Assembly: GCA_021234155.1 (NCBI GenBank)
Contig: JAJEKV010000014.1
Span: 13,063,836 to 13,127,835 of the forward strand
Reading direction: 5' to 3'
DNA from: Isoetes taiwanensis
Lineage: Eukaryota > Streptophyta > Lycopodiopsida > Isoetales > Isoetaceae
DNA length: 64,000 nucleotides
In this document: positions 10,353-21,075 of the stretch, piece by piece
Position numbering within the stretch: the stretch's first letter is position 1
Layout: the number at the start of each line of letters is the position of its first letter
The notes under the pieces: generated by a model
What the model saw: the letters and a program-made list of their open reading frames with translations, nothing else
The model's database searches: none
Told to the model about the DNA's origin: nothing
Program-made: the position numbers and the translations under genes

Positions 10353-10602
10353 CGTAAAAACAACTTAGGTTGCATTCTGGCCTCTCCTCCAATGGCAGCT
10401 TGCCACGTGGCACACTTTCTTGTCCAGGAATACTAAAGCCAAATTTGTTGCTTTTTGTACGTCGCAATCCCTTTATTTGTCGCAATCCCTTTATTTACGT
10501 CACATTCTATTTTTTTTACCTTACATTCCATCTTTTTCACCTTACATTTCAGACATTTACCTCACATTTTAAACCCAGAATGCAACCTGTTATTTTATTA
10601 AC
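10353..10602. mobile_element. Inverted-repeat element (MITE-like), copy 1
   Basis: It is flanked by inverted arms containing AACTTAGGTTGCATTCTGG (left, 10353-10380) and a worn right arm near 10575-10602. The interior has an 18-bp unit (CGCAATCCCTTTATTTGT) in two copies at 10463-10498. The clean version is in copy 2. Confidence 0.6.
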
Positions 10603-10700
10603 AAAATGGTCTTCCCTCGGTTCCGGAATTCCCGCCCGCGCAGACGCGCCGGCGCAGCTTCCCCGCCACAAATGCGGGGAAGTTCCCATTCTTGTATACC
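10603..10700. repeat. GC-rich hairpin repeat, copy 1 (worn)
   Basis: This matches the long hairpin at 35844-35949 but its left arm is damaged. GGGGAAGTTCCCATTCTTG of the right arm is intact and TTCCCTCGGTTCC remains of the left. The middle is very GC-rich. Confidence 0.5.
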
Positions 10701-10734
10701 AAAATCCCTTCAAATAGCGTAAGTGTTACGATTC

Positions 10735-11400
10735 TGAGCTGCATACTTGCACCAGATCGTGTTCCTATGCCTTCGGAACGAAACGGAACAAACAACGAAA
10801 CGAAACAGGTTCCAAAACAAAGATTCAAAACAAAATTTTGATATCATATACATTATATTACCAGGTAAAGTCTGATCTAGCTTACATCAGTAGGTAGGAT
10901 CAGTCTTGCTCCAAGGCTTGCACGTCTGCATAGCTTCAAATGAAGAACATCCTAATTTAATTTATCTTGTATTTTCTAGTCACATTTGAAGTCCTCTCCA
11001 AAACCACCGTAATTGCATTTTCATTTTCCTCGCCCTAATCCTTTATGTAGAGTTGGCAAGAATAGTTGCATGCCCTTGAACCAACCAATGACGCCCCTTC
11101 ACCATCTCCGCTGAAGCTTGAATTACCAAGAAGTCTTCTTCCGCATTTTTGGTCCGCAAGAGGCGTATGTGGAAACGGCTGGCTGATCTCCTTCAAATAT
11201 AGAGTAAGTAATTTCTAGTTGCATGTCTTCCAAAGAACCCACCAAAGATTAAAAGCTATAGAATCTATAACATTTGAGCAGATTACCACTATTAAAAGCC
11301 ATAGGATAAATTTAGGTCCATGTTGAAAGAAAGTCTATTTTAGGACCAAAAAAAGAAAAAGTTTGTTCGAACCAAGTATAAATCTAAAATGTTACTTAAT
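10735..11400. repeat. Dispersed repeat, member 2
   Basis: This is the second member of the repeat at 1320-1944, with blocks in the same order. The segment 10980-11200 is absent or strongly different in member 1. Copy 2 lies at 35995-36650. Confidence 0.55.
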
Positions 11401-12820
11401 GATCTCAGATTTTTGCAAATTCGCCAACTTATTAGAAAGTAAAACACCATGGGGTACTCGATTTACCACCCAACCTAACCAACTAGAAGAGATGTCACCC
11501 AATCAAGGTACTCGCAAGACTCAGATAAGAACAAGCTCTTTCTAACCACCAACCACACCACACAAGAACTCCTTTTAATGATATGATCAAGCAAGAAACA
11601 AGAGAAAATACTATAAGAGCAAGACTAAGCTCTTCATGAAACATAGAAAGAAGCAGATCTAGTTGTGCAGTCAGCTTAAACCCCTATGCACCTTTCTAGG
11701 CATAACTTTCAAACCGTAAAGGAATCACTGGGACAACCAAGCCCAATCTAAAAACTAGACTTCAAAAAGCTTTCTAACAAGGTAAGGATCGCCATTTCGA
11801 AGTTATGGTTATGAGATATCACTTTTAAAGTTGTCCTTCATTTATAGGTAACAACACACTTTTTTGCCTTTTTTTTTTAAATAGAGGTCAAGGTTTATTT
11901 TAGCTCTCTTTGATAATATCAAGGTTTAGACATATTGATGGCTTTCTTACTTGATCATATCAATAAATATATTGTTTCATGCAAGGCCACCTCCAGAGCA
12001 CCATATCAATTCCTTCCCTTCTCAAGACCGATCGCCTTTGATCATCACTATATCCAAAGGAAATCATGAAACCTCCCTTTCAAAGTTGATATTTAATCAA
12101 CCTTTGAAAAGCGTTTTAGTCCTTCCCTTCGTGAATAAACTTATTTCCTCAAGAAGGTCTTCAAAACCACAAGTTGAACATCAACTTAATTTGTCTCAAA
12201 ACGTAGATTAGTTAAAAACAAAATGTTTACTAACCTCCACTAGAAGCACCAACTTCTAACCAGCTTCTATTCCAGCTTGCATTCTCCAACATCAACTTAA
12301 GACCTCAAGATTAGAATAGCAAACATTCTATTCACTTGACATGAACACCAACTCATTCCATTCACTTAGACATGGCGTCAACTCATTCCAACCTCTTAGA
12401 CATGGCATTAGCTCATTCCAATCACTTGGACAAGAGCAACAACTCTTTCCATTCACTTGGTTTGGATCATGATCTTATAAATAGCGTCAACTATTTATGA
12501 CAATCTAAAAGTTTGTTCAAAAATTTATTTATCAAAAGTTTGTTCGAACCAAAGATAAATCTAAAATGTTATGAATGATCCGTATTTCTGCAAATTGGCC
12601 AACTTATTAGAAAGTAAAACACCACAGATACCGATTACCACCCAATCGACCAACTAAAAGAAGCTACTCTGCAAGACTGTATAAGAACAAGCTCTTTCTA
12701 CCCACCAACCACTGGTGTTACAGGAACTCCTTTTAATGATATGATCAAGCAAGAAACAAGAGAAAATACTATAAGAGCAAGGCTAAGCTCTTCATGAAAC
12801 ATAGAAAGAAGCAGATGTAG
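11345..12820. repeat. Direct repeat pair with minisatellite between (copy 1)
   Basis: A block of about 300 bp around ATGATATGATCAAGCAAGAA occurs at about 11345-11660 and again at about 12528-12820 in the same orientation. Between them is AT-rich non-coding DNA and a degenerate 30-bp minisatellite at about 12331-12470 with units like CATTCACTTAGACATGGCGT. The pair could be the LTRs of a small element or a local duplication. I saw no primer-binding site. Confidence 0.55.
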
Positions 12821-12989
12821 TAGTCTATAAAGTGTTTCATCACACTTCACCAAATATGATGTGTACTTAATTTGCAATAGGAACATTGCCACACTTCAAT
12901 TCCCAAAAGATAATGTAACAGGCCTAAATCTGTCATTTCAAAGGTCTCGCAGCATGCATTTTGTGTCTCAGATTGACTCTCAATTATTA

Positions 12990-14560
12990 CTTGTAATAGT
13001 TAAAGCCATAAAACATATAAAACAGGGATTATCACTGTATCATTTTCAGCCTTCACATAAAGAGGTGGATTTGCACGTTGGAAATAAAAACTTGACCTTT
13101 AGAAAAGTGTCAATTTTAATATTCCAAGCTCTTGGAGCTTGCTTTAATCCATAAATTGATTTGATCCATCTGCATACAAAATTCTCCTTTTCAGGAATTT
13201 CAAAGCCTTGTGGCTGAACCATATGAACTTCCTCCTTCAAATCTCCATTGAGGAATGCACTTTCGCGATCCCCTTCTGCAAGTTGTGTGGCTGTCTCACA
13301 GTACTTTAAGTATACTTTTGGATCTAAATGCTTGCTGTCTGGATGATACTTATAATCTTTTAAAACAAATCTATAGCACCTGAATTGTCCACAAAGATCT
13401 TGGCTGATGTAATAGGCAACTAGATAACTGAAGATCCTGAAATAAGTGCAGCAGGCATAGCATCTCTTGTGTACTCAGTACACAAGTACACAGAGCAGCC
13501 TCTGTTGTACTTAAACTAACAGTAGTTAGTAGTTCATTTCCTTGATATCCAAGTGATTAAACTAGTGCCAAAGAAGGAACATACCCTGTCGTGATTTTCT
13601 GAGATCAAGATCATTACTGTACGATCTGCATCAGTGTAAAAGGAAAGGGTAGGATGATCTTGCTTATGATAAATGAGACCTTCAGTAATAGTTCCCTTTA
13701 AGTGGGCCAGAATTTTTTGGCTGCTCGCCAATGAAGCTAAGTAAGAACTTGCATAAACCTGCTGACTTGCCCAACAGCAAATGTTATATCTGGCCTTGTG
13801 ATGGTTAGATATATTAAAGGCATCACAATTCACCCTTTTAGGATTCAAGACCAACTTGAGACCATGCTTACAAGGTGCAATAACAGATTTACAGTCCTGC
13901 ATGAAGAAACGAGCCAGCAGATCTTTAATGTACTTGCTTTTGAGTAAGTTGAATAAAGGTAGGATGCTGCTAAAGCAGATCTTTGATGTACTTGCCTTGA
14001 GTGAGTTGAATAAAGGTAGGATGCTGCTAAACCCTCAACGCCAAGATAAAAGTGCAGCAGTCCTAAGTCTTCCTAAGTCTGTTACTTCAAAGGTAGACTG
14101 CATCTCTTTTTGATATCAGCAATCAAATGAAATGCATTACGTGTAATGATAGTATCATGTAATGATAGTGTCATCTGCATATAGGGTTAGATATTTGATC
14201 ACCATCTGTTTTGTAATATAAACTAGGATCCACCCTGGACCGAAAATCCTTTGAGCTTGGACGTAAATAAGTTCATCTTTTCATCCCAACACATTGGGGC
14301 TTGTTTCAAGCTATAAAGAATCTTTGATCCTTAGCGAATGATGACTTTAGGATTAGAAGGTGCAGATGGACTTAGAAGGTACAAAATGGATTTGGATCTG
14401 CAGAATTTGAATTAGGCGATACTCATCATGTAATGAATGGGCCAATGTTCAAAACATTGTTCTTGGGACCAGCTTGTGTCCAACTCAAAGCACACATTTT
14501 GAGGCAAAAGATGAGAGGAGAATGGTCCTCGGTGGGTGGTTGAGGTGGGACTGAAAACTT
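12990..14560 (-). pseudogene. copia RT/RNase H relics, minus strand (copy 1)
   Basis: Minus-strand frames include [10 protein letters not shown]-like and [20 protein letters not shown] reverse transcriptase pieces and the RNase H segment [18 protein letters not shown]. The frames are badly broken and the order is scrambled. The copy at 38.2-40.0 kb is clearer and is described there. Confidence 0.7.
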
Positions 14561-15378
14561 ATCAATCTCCCTTTGCCAAGGCTAGAGACCCCATCAAATA
14601 ATCCACTACACTATGTCCCCGCCGCTTTGAGGATTACAAGTTGGATGAGCCAGACCAACTATAAAATGACAAGATTGTGCATCTGTCCAAATTCCAAAAA
14701 GTGCCTATACCTTGTAATCTCTGCATTACAATCAGCTGGCTTTCTCGTGATAGTATGTGTTTCAGCATTAGCTACCCGAACCCAAAATGGGAACGGAACT
14801 TGAACCCAAAATTCAAACGGAACTAGAAGGGATGGGAAAAGGAACGCCCAACACTTGAGTCATCTTTTGAAATTTGAAAATGAATTTTGAGTTTCTTTTG
14901 CATATATATATCATCATAGAACACTTAGAACAGAAAAATGTGACACACATACTATGTGTGAACATAAATAGGTGAAAACCACTTCTTAACCATCAAGTCT
15001 TTGAAATGGAAGATGCAATTTCTTCTAAATCCTCATCCCCCTGGCTCTGTAGTCCCCCGTAGTGAGCTTTTATAATCCACGCTACAATCTACAATCTAGA
15101 GGATACGTTGATGGTATAGAATACTTTTCTTAATATAAAATTCATAACAGAAAAAAATGTGACACACACACAATGTGAACATTCACTTTAATCCACCATC
15201 AAGTCTTTGAATTAAAGATGCAATTTCTTCTAAACCTCATGCCATAGCCATTAGTCCCCGTAACAAGCTTCATAATCCATGTGCTACAAGATATATTGAT
15301 GATATAGAATACATTTCTTATACAGAATTCATAAACTGGAAATGCCTGAAATAATATGAAAATATTGAAAATAAAAAT

Positions 15379-18120
15379 TGAAGAAACCCTGTATGCATGT
15401 ATGCTAGAATGAAAGAGATACACGATATAGCTAGGCTATGAGTAAACTGTATGATAGAACTATAAAGCATGACTATGGCTTTATAGAAGAGCCATGTCAA
15501 TGGTAATGCCTAGTCATCTAAAAGAGTAGCGACGCCAGTCCCATTATCTAAAAACAAAACTAGAACTACCAATGCAAAGTATCCCTGAGATATAACGCTG
15601 CCTGGAAGGAATTCAGCATAAGAAGCAAATTCAACCACAGAAGTAACCATGGCATGGCTGCCACTTGATGTTGTTTAAACCATAACATCCCGCCTGTATC
15701 GTTTCCCTTTCCAGGAAATACAAGAAATCCATGTAAAAACGGCTCTTGTCTCTGTAATAAACCATACTCAGCCTTCAACCCAAGGTTAAACCCATGTAAA
15801 GTGCCCTGTTGAATCCGCAAACATGTACAAACGTAACAACACACCAGCAGTGAATGTTTTTACCACAGTTTGAACATCTTTCCGCCATAAAAGGTAGCAC
15901 TTCTAACTCATAACACTCCCTAGGTAACCCAACCATACCAAGTGTTAGTGATTGCTTTAGAAGCTGTGCTGCTAATGCACTTCTGTCAGAAACCCCATCA
16001 TCTCTTTAGAAAACACAGAATTCAGAAGATCAAATAAAATTTTGTTTATGCTTTACAACTGTAGCTAATTTTCAACATCTGTTCGATTCGGCCAACATCA
16101 TAATGAGGCAATATACCCCAAACACTAGTCACTTTAAGGATTTTCCATCCTCTCTCATCATACGAGGCACATCCCAAACAATCATTCGTTAGGGATGATC
16201 CCTCCAACCCGCCATCATATGTGGACAAACAAATGGAACGCTTAAGCAATGCAACAAGGTAATTCCTCGCCAAGGTTGAGTACAAACGCGGGAGCTAATA
16301 GAAGCAAAATCAGGAAGGGTACATGAAGACTCCACCCAAGGAAACTTAGGAAATCTGTTCCTCTTTATCGAAATGTTGGTGATCCATTGAAAATGAAGCT
16401 AATTTTAATTTTTCTGAAGCACTTTGCAATGATAGATTCAGCAGTTGTGTCCATGATAAGATCAGAAAGTATGGCCTTTGTTCAGGAACATCAGCACTCC
16501 ATTCACATGAGACTACCATGCCTCGCCTTCCATCTCATTGTAAATATCCTGAATCAGACACCCTACAGAGCAGGTACAGGAGCAATATACAGCTGTGAAG
16601 ACCCGAGAACATCTCTGTTACAGCATAATTCATGTCTAATGAAGTTTGATCATAAAAGATGGACTAATATCGAACATTATTCCTTTATTAGACATAGTAT
16701 GCTCTTGTTTGATCCATGCAGCTGTCTCTTCCAAGGTTTTCCACAATTTTGTAATCATCATGGCAAAATGTATCAGGAATATCTTCTTGATGAACATCTG
16801 TGTCAGCTGTCCCATGCTATAATTATGTAAACCTCATCCCCTAACATCACCAAGTGGAAGGGAATAATTGGTACATGATTTAAGTCTTGGTCATGGCTCT
16901 GTCCAAATTGAAACCTTAGATAATCCCACAACTCTTGGCAGGAATGATCTTTGCAAAAATCCCTGGATTGTATGTGTAGCATCAGTGGTCAACATTATAG
17001 ATTTGTAAACCCGTGTCTCTTCATCAAGAGTAGCTAAAAGATTATTCCCTCCCACAACATTGCCACACTTCTGGGATACTCAATGACCAGGTCATTTTGA
17101 TGATTCCATCTCTTCATGCCATGAATGGTTAAAACTCCTACCTTCAGAGTGAGCAGTGCTGCTTTTGCAGTGACTCCAGGCGCAAATAGACCATGATTAG
17201 ACTTCAGTAAGCAGGACACATTCCATTAGTATCAAGTCTGATAAGACTGAAGCATAGCAGAAGAATCTTTATTACAATTCTGCTGACGGGAATTCTGGAA
17301 GACTTCTGTGTTTACCTCAGATCTGCCAGCCCATATCTTGCCACCACCTGAAGAGATTCTGCACAACGGTTCTCATCCAAGTGTTCAAACCGGCTCCCCG
17401 TCAACCCACATCTCTCACATGCACACCTCATCCCATTCCCACCACCCCGTCCCCTGCGCCTCACCCAATGCACCTTTACTTGCATTCCAAGCCACCCAAC
17501 CAAACAGCTACGCAATGGTGTCTCCCACTTCACAAAATCCTACCGTGGCTGCAAAAATATCTTCGCATCAGTCTTCAAACCACCTAGCCCTTCAAACCAG
17601 ACACCTCCAAACCACACAACCGAATCCTCCCACATCAACCACTATAAACCTCCAAGATCCCACTACTGCTTGCAAATCAGAGTAAGTAGTAGACCTAAAC
17701 CAGATCTAAGAATCTTGCAAGATTAGTAGAATTTTGTAGAAATTTTCGAAAGCCATTCTAGACCCAAGTATGTTCTAGACCCGCTTCTAGATAACTTCTT
17801 GCACAAGGCAAGAAATGATACAGTTCTGATCAGATCTGGAGTACCACGCTCTTGATCCCCTCCATACCCGCACTCTATCTTATCTTATTTTTACCCCATC
17901 GTCCCACCATTACGTACGCCAAGAAACGAAACGGTGACACACCCATAGCCAGGCCATGAGCAAACCGGACGATAGAACTATAAAGCTACTACCATGGCTT
18001 CATAGAAGAGCCACGTCAGCAACATATGGCATGCCTAGTCATCTAAGAGTAGTGACGGCTCGCCAACATATGTGGTATGCCTAGTCATCTAAGAGTGACG
18101 CGGTCAAGCATGTCATTCAA
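15379..18120 (-). mobile_element. Gag-only LTR element, copy 1 (degraded)
   Basis: This is the first-copy equivalent of the element at 40644-43514. The left LTR begins at 15379 (TGAAGAAACCCTG). The right LTR, about 17930-18120, is worn and its primer-binding site is lost. Both long reading frames seen in copy 2 are shattered by small indels, but the in-frame TAG of copy 2 is also here. Confidence 0.7.
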
Positions 18121-18664
18121 GCACACAATATATGAATTGCCAAATGAGACACACCTCTTTTTGAGTTGAGGCACCTTTGATTTATCGTTATGGGCTGGGC
18201 TAATAAATAAGCTTGGCTTCTAGTATGTGTGAAACGCATCCCCTGAATTTGGAAGAGATTTTTAAAGTTTGTGGTTTAAAAAACTGGAATTATGATGGTT
18301 GGATCTCATATTTTTCAATAGCTCCAGCTGGGTTTCAGGGAAAAGGTACGCATGCTATGGTGACTGGGCTCCTTCCCCTAAGCCATCTCGACTTGATTCT
18401 ACTCCACCACCAGTCCATATGGATGCCCTTCCCAAAATGCAGAGCATAGAAAGAGAGCGCTTATTTGTCATTAGGGTTTTGATTTCATTTTATTTATTTT
18501 TATGGGTTTCCAAAAGTTTCTATGCCCAAAAAGTTTGTTAGCCAGGAATGAGTTCCCATTTATAACACAGTTCCCCTGCAGCACACATATTGGGAACTTG
18601 TTTGGGGAGTCCTCGAAAATTCCCGGACCCCTGGGAATAGAAAGTTGAAACGGAACCAAATTTA

Positions 18665-19130
18665 GTCCTGCAGTTGCTGCGGGTAAGTTGGTTAAGCAAG
18701 AAACAGGATAATGGCATCTACAAGCTCAACGGTGGAGGTTGAATATAAGGCTTGTTCTGTGGCGTTTGTGAAGCCATGTAGTTAGGTGCAAGCTGCTAGC
18801 AAACTTGGGACTGGTCTGCAAGAATCAGTAAAACCTACCAGATAATATGAGTAGTATCTACTTTGACAAAATCCAGTATTTCACAGCAGAACAAAACAGT
18901 AGGAAGTAGTTGAAATGTATTGCTGATCTAGTTCATTGCAAACAGATCAACAAGTAGTTGATATTTGGACAAAGGGATTCCAGAACAAGTTCGAGGATTC
19001 TAGATACCGTCTTGAAAATTTATCATCGAACTTTCTTTGAATATCCTGCAGATCATCATGGATGATGGGCATCGGCACAATAAGGAGGATTTGTTAGCAT
19101 GTTAATAATGGTGTTCGGTCATGTACATAA
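18665..19130 (+). pseudogene. copia RNase H end and 3' LTR stub (copy 1)
   Basis: It matches 44052-44717. RNase H pieces such as [17 protein letters not shown] are readable. The LTR start TGTTAGCATGTTA at about 19094 is followed by only about 35 bp of LTR-like sequence, after which copy 1 is unlike copy 2 for about 110 bp. Confidence 0.6.
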
Positions 19131-20009
19131 CGCCATACGCCCTGTTTTGCGGAGCCGACTTCGGGTCCTTGTGACCATCGAAACCCCACCTTTAACCCGT
19201 TCCATCCATCCCCAACCCAAATCACCAACCCTAGAAAGAAAAGTACAGCGAAGCCTTTTGAAGGTGGCGCCACTCCATATAGAACAGATGCCAAATGCCG
19301 ATAGCAACGGAGCAACCACCAAAGAAATTAATTTGTATTTCATGGAGACCCGTAGATCCTCTGTACAGCCGCTCTAGGGAAGATATGGGGCCTGAACCCC
19401 AAACTGCGCCGACAACCGCTACGTTCAACGCTGGCTTCGACAGCCCTTGCAACATGTCCCATTTGAAGCAACTCCCAATGCTTAGCGTAATGTTCTTGAG
19501 ACAAACATGGTAGCCGCAGCAAGAAAGCCAAATCTTCACGCACCCAATTCAAACCTCTGAGTGCGGCTATAACTAAACGTGAGGCTGGTCAATAAACGCT
19601 GGATACATCTTGTTTGAAAAGCAAACAGAAAAAAGAAATGATAATGGGCTGGCGGTAGCAAAGAGATAATGTTGATTTATTCGGCTGTATAAGAGAAGAA
19701 AGAAGCAGAAAGGAATAGATTCCAAGTCCCAAACCCATGTCGTCCAAACCGTGATCCACCATCCAACCAATTTTACCCACGTTCCTGGCAACTCCTCCTG
19801 GCACCTGTTTCACTGTTCTCTCTGCCCAAGATACCGTCACTCAACCCTTGGCTGCTCCTATTAGTAGGAATAGAAACCCACATTGCCATGAATGGGTTGC
19901 ATGCTAGTTATTGAACAGCACCCCAAAATGAATAGCCAAAATATCTGTACTTAGATTACTGCTAGTTTATGTAGTATTTAAGAACTAAGATAAGGAGCAC
20001 TTCATATAC

Positions 20010-20335
20010 CTATCAGATGGAACAAATTTGTTGTCCTGGTAAGCTGATTTGACCTATTAACCAGAGGGTGCCTAACAGCTCCACCATAGAAGCAGCCAGC
20101 TCAAGGCTTGTTGTTTTGCAGGGGCAGCTGTGCCAAATACAGAAGTATAAAACCTCAAAATGCTTAGAGTTATAATAAACAAAGATGATCACCTTCACAT
20201 CATCGTTGAAATACATCAGTGTGAAAAGGCCATTACCCACATTGCTATGGAGAATCTGCCCTAGACCCGATGCGAACATCCTCAGGCCATGGTGTAGAGC
20301 CTGCTGAACTATTTGAGAATATCATTACAAGGAGT
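20010..20335 (-). pseudogene. Duplicated neurochondrin exons 6' and 7' (copy 1), frameshifted
   Basis: Exon 6' (20335-20237) is 99 nt against 97 in copy 2, with single-base insertions including one inside the DVRTGLGQ codons, so the frame is lost. Exon 7' (20127-20010) has compensating indels and hits a stop if read in the expected frame. Exon 8', expected near 19.7-19.85 kb, cannot be recognised: only its first bases (CCTATTAGTAGGAATAG on the plus strand) still match copy 2. This stretch lies in the noisy block of copy 1, so some of the damage may be sequencing error. Confidence 0.7.
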
Positions 20336-20803
20336 CTGTAAAGCCAATCAACTTGCAGGAATTTAAGAAATTATATGGATTAATACATCCCTATTGGACC
20401 TTAACGCTATGGGAGGTAGGAAAGAAGCTATTGTTCTCGAAATTGTGATTTCTATAAAAAGACTTAATCAAAATGTAGCCAAAATGCTTTGTAAACACAG
20501 AAAGAACATTCAATCATGAAAGCTTCAAAAACGTACATGCAATGAAGCAAGATTAGCGACAAAAGGGATAAAAGATAACAAATTTGCATATACTGCACTA
20601 TATTATTACAGCACATGAAGGTTTTTGAAATTACTGATTTTGGTCTGCAACGTTTTAGGTTTGGCAGCGAAGATGGTGTGTATGGAGAAAGAGTGTGGTG
20701 CGACATTGAATAAGTATAACATGTTCAACTATCACACCCGGCCTGACCTTAATGAATTTTGGGACAGGTACACACATCACAGCATCTATGAGTCATCATT
20801 GGA

Positions 20804-21027
20804 TGTTAGCATGACCAGTTAATGGTGCAAATGTACCATGTACACAATGTACATACTATAAAAGCAAGAGTTTATGTAAGAGTTGGCGTGTGAGGTCTTT
20901 AGGATGGATAAACTTTCTAATTTTGACCCTGCAAAATGTATTTTGTATCTGGACGTCTTTGAATAATGGATCTTTTTGTCCGGTGCTGTCATCTGCGCCT
21001 CTTCTTCTCTCTTCCACTAAACTAACA
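20804..21027 (+). repeat. Copia 5' LTR (family C), copy 1
   Basis: It matches the 5' LTR at 46395-46613, starts TGTTAGCATG and ends CTAAACTAACA. A primer-binding site GGTATCCAGAGC follows. Only about 45 bp of element leader remain before the duplication junction at 21075. Confidence 0.85.
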
Positions 21028-21075
21028 AGTGGTATCCAGAGCATATGATCCCTGGGCCTCTGCTGGACATCAGCA

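Larger units (their letters stand above)
1..21075. repeat. Tandem segmental duplication, copy 1
   Basis: Positions 1-21075 match 25092-46662 in the same order and orientation, including exons, transposons and single-copy intron sequence. Agreement is near-perfect in many stretches, such as 917-1165 against 25992-26240. The right end is sharp: both copies share CATCAGCA, ending at 21075 and 46662, and then differ. The left end lies off the window. The junction falls about 45 bp inside the leader of a copia element whose 5' LTR is at 20804-21027. Confidence 0.95.

Noticed and set aside
17308-17685. A 125-codon Pro/Ser/His-rich plus-strand frame
   Set aside because: It lies antisense to the leader of the gag-only element in the noisy block of copy 1, is not preserved in copy 2, and is low-complexity.
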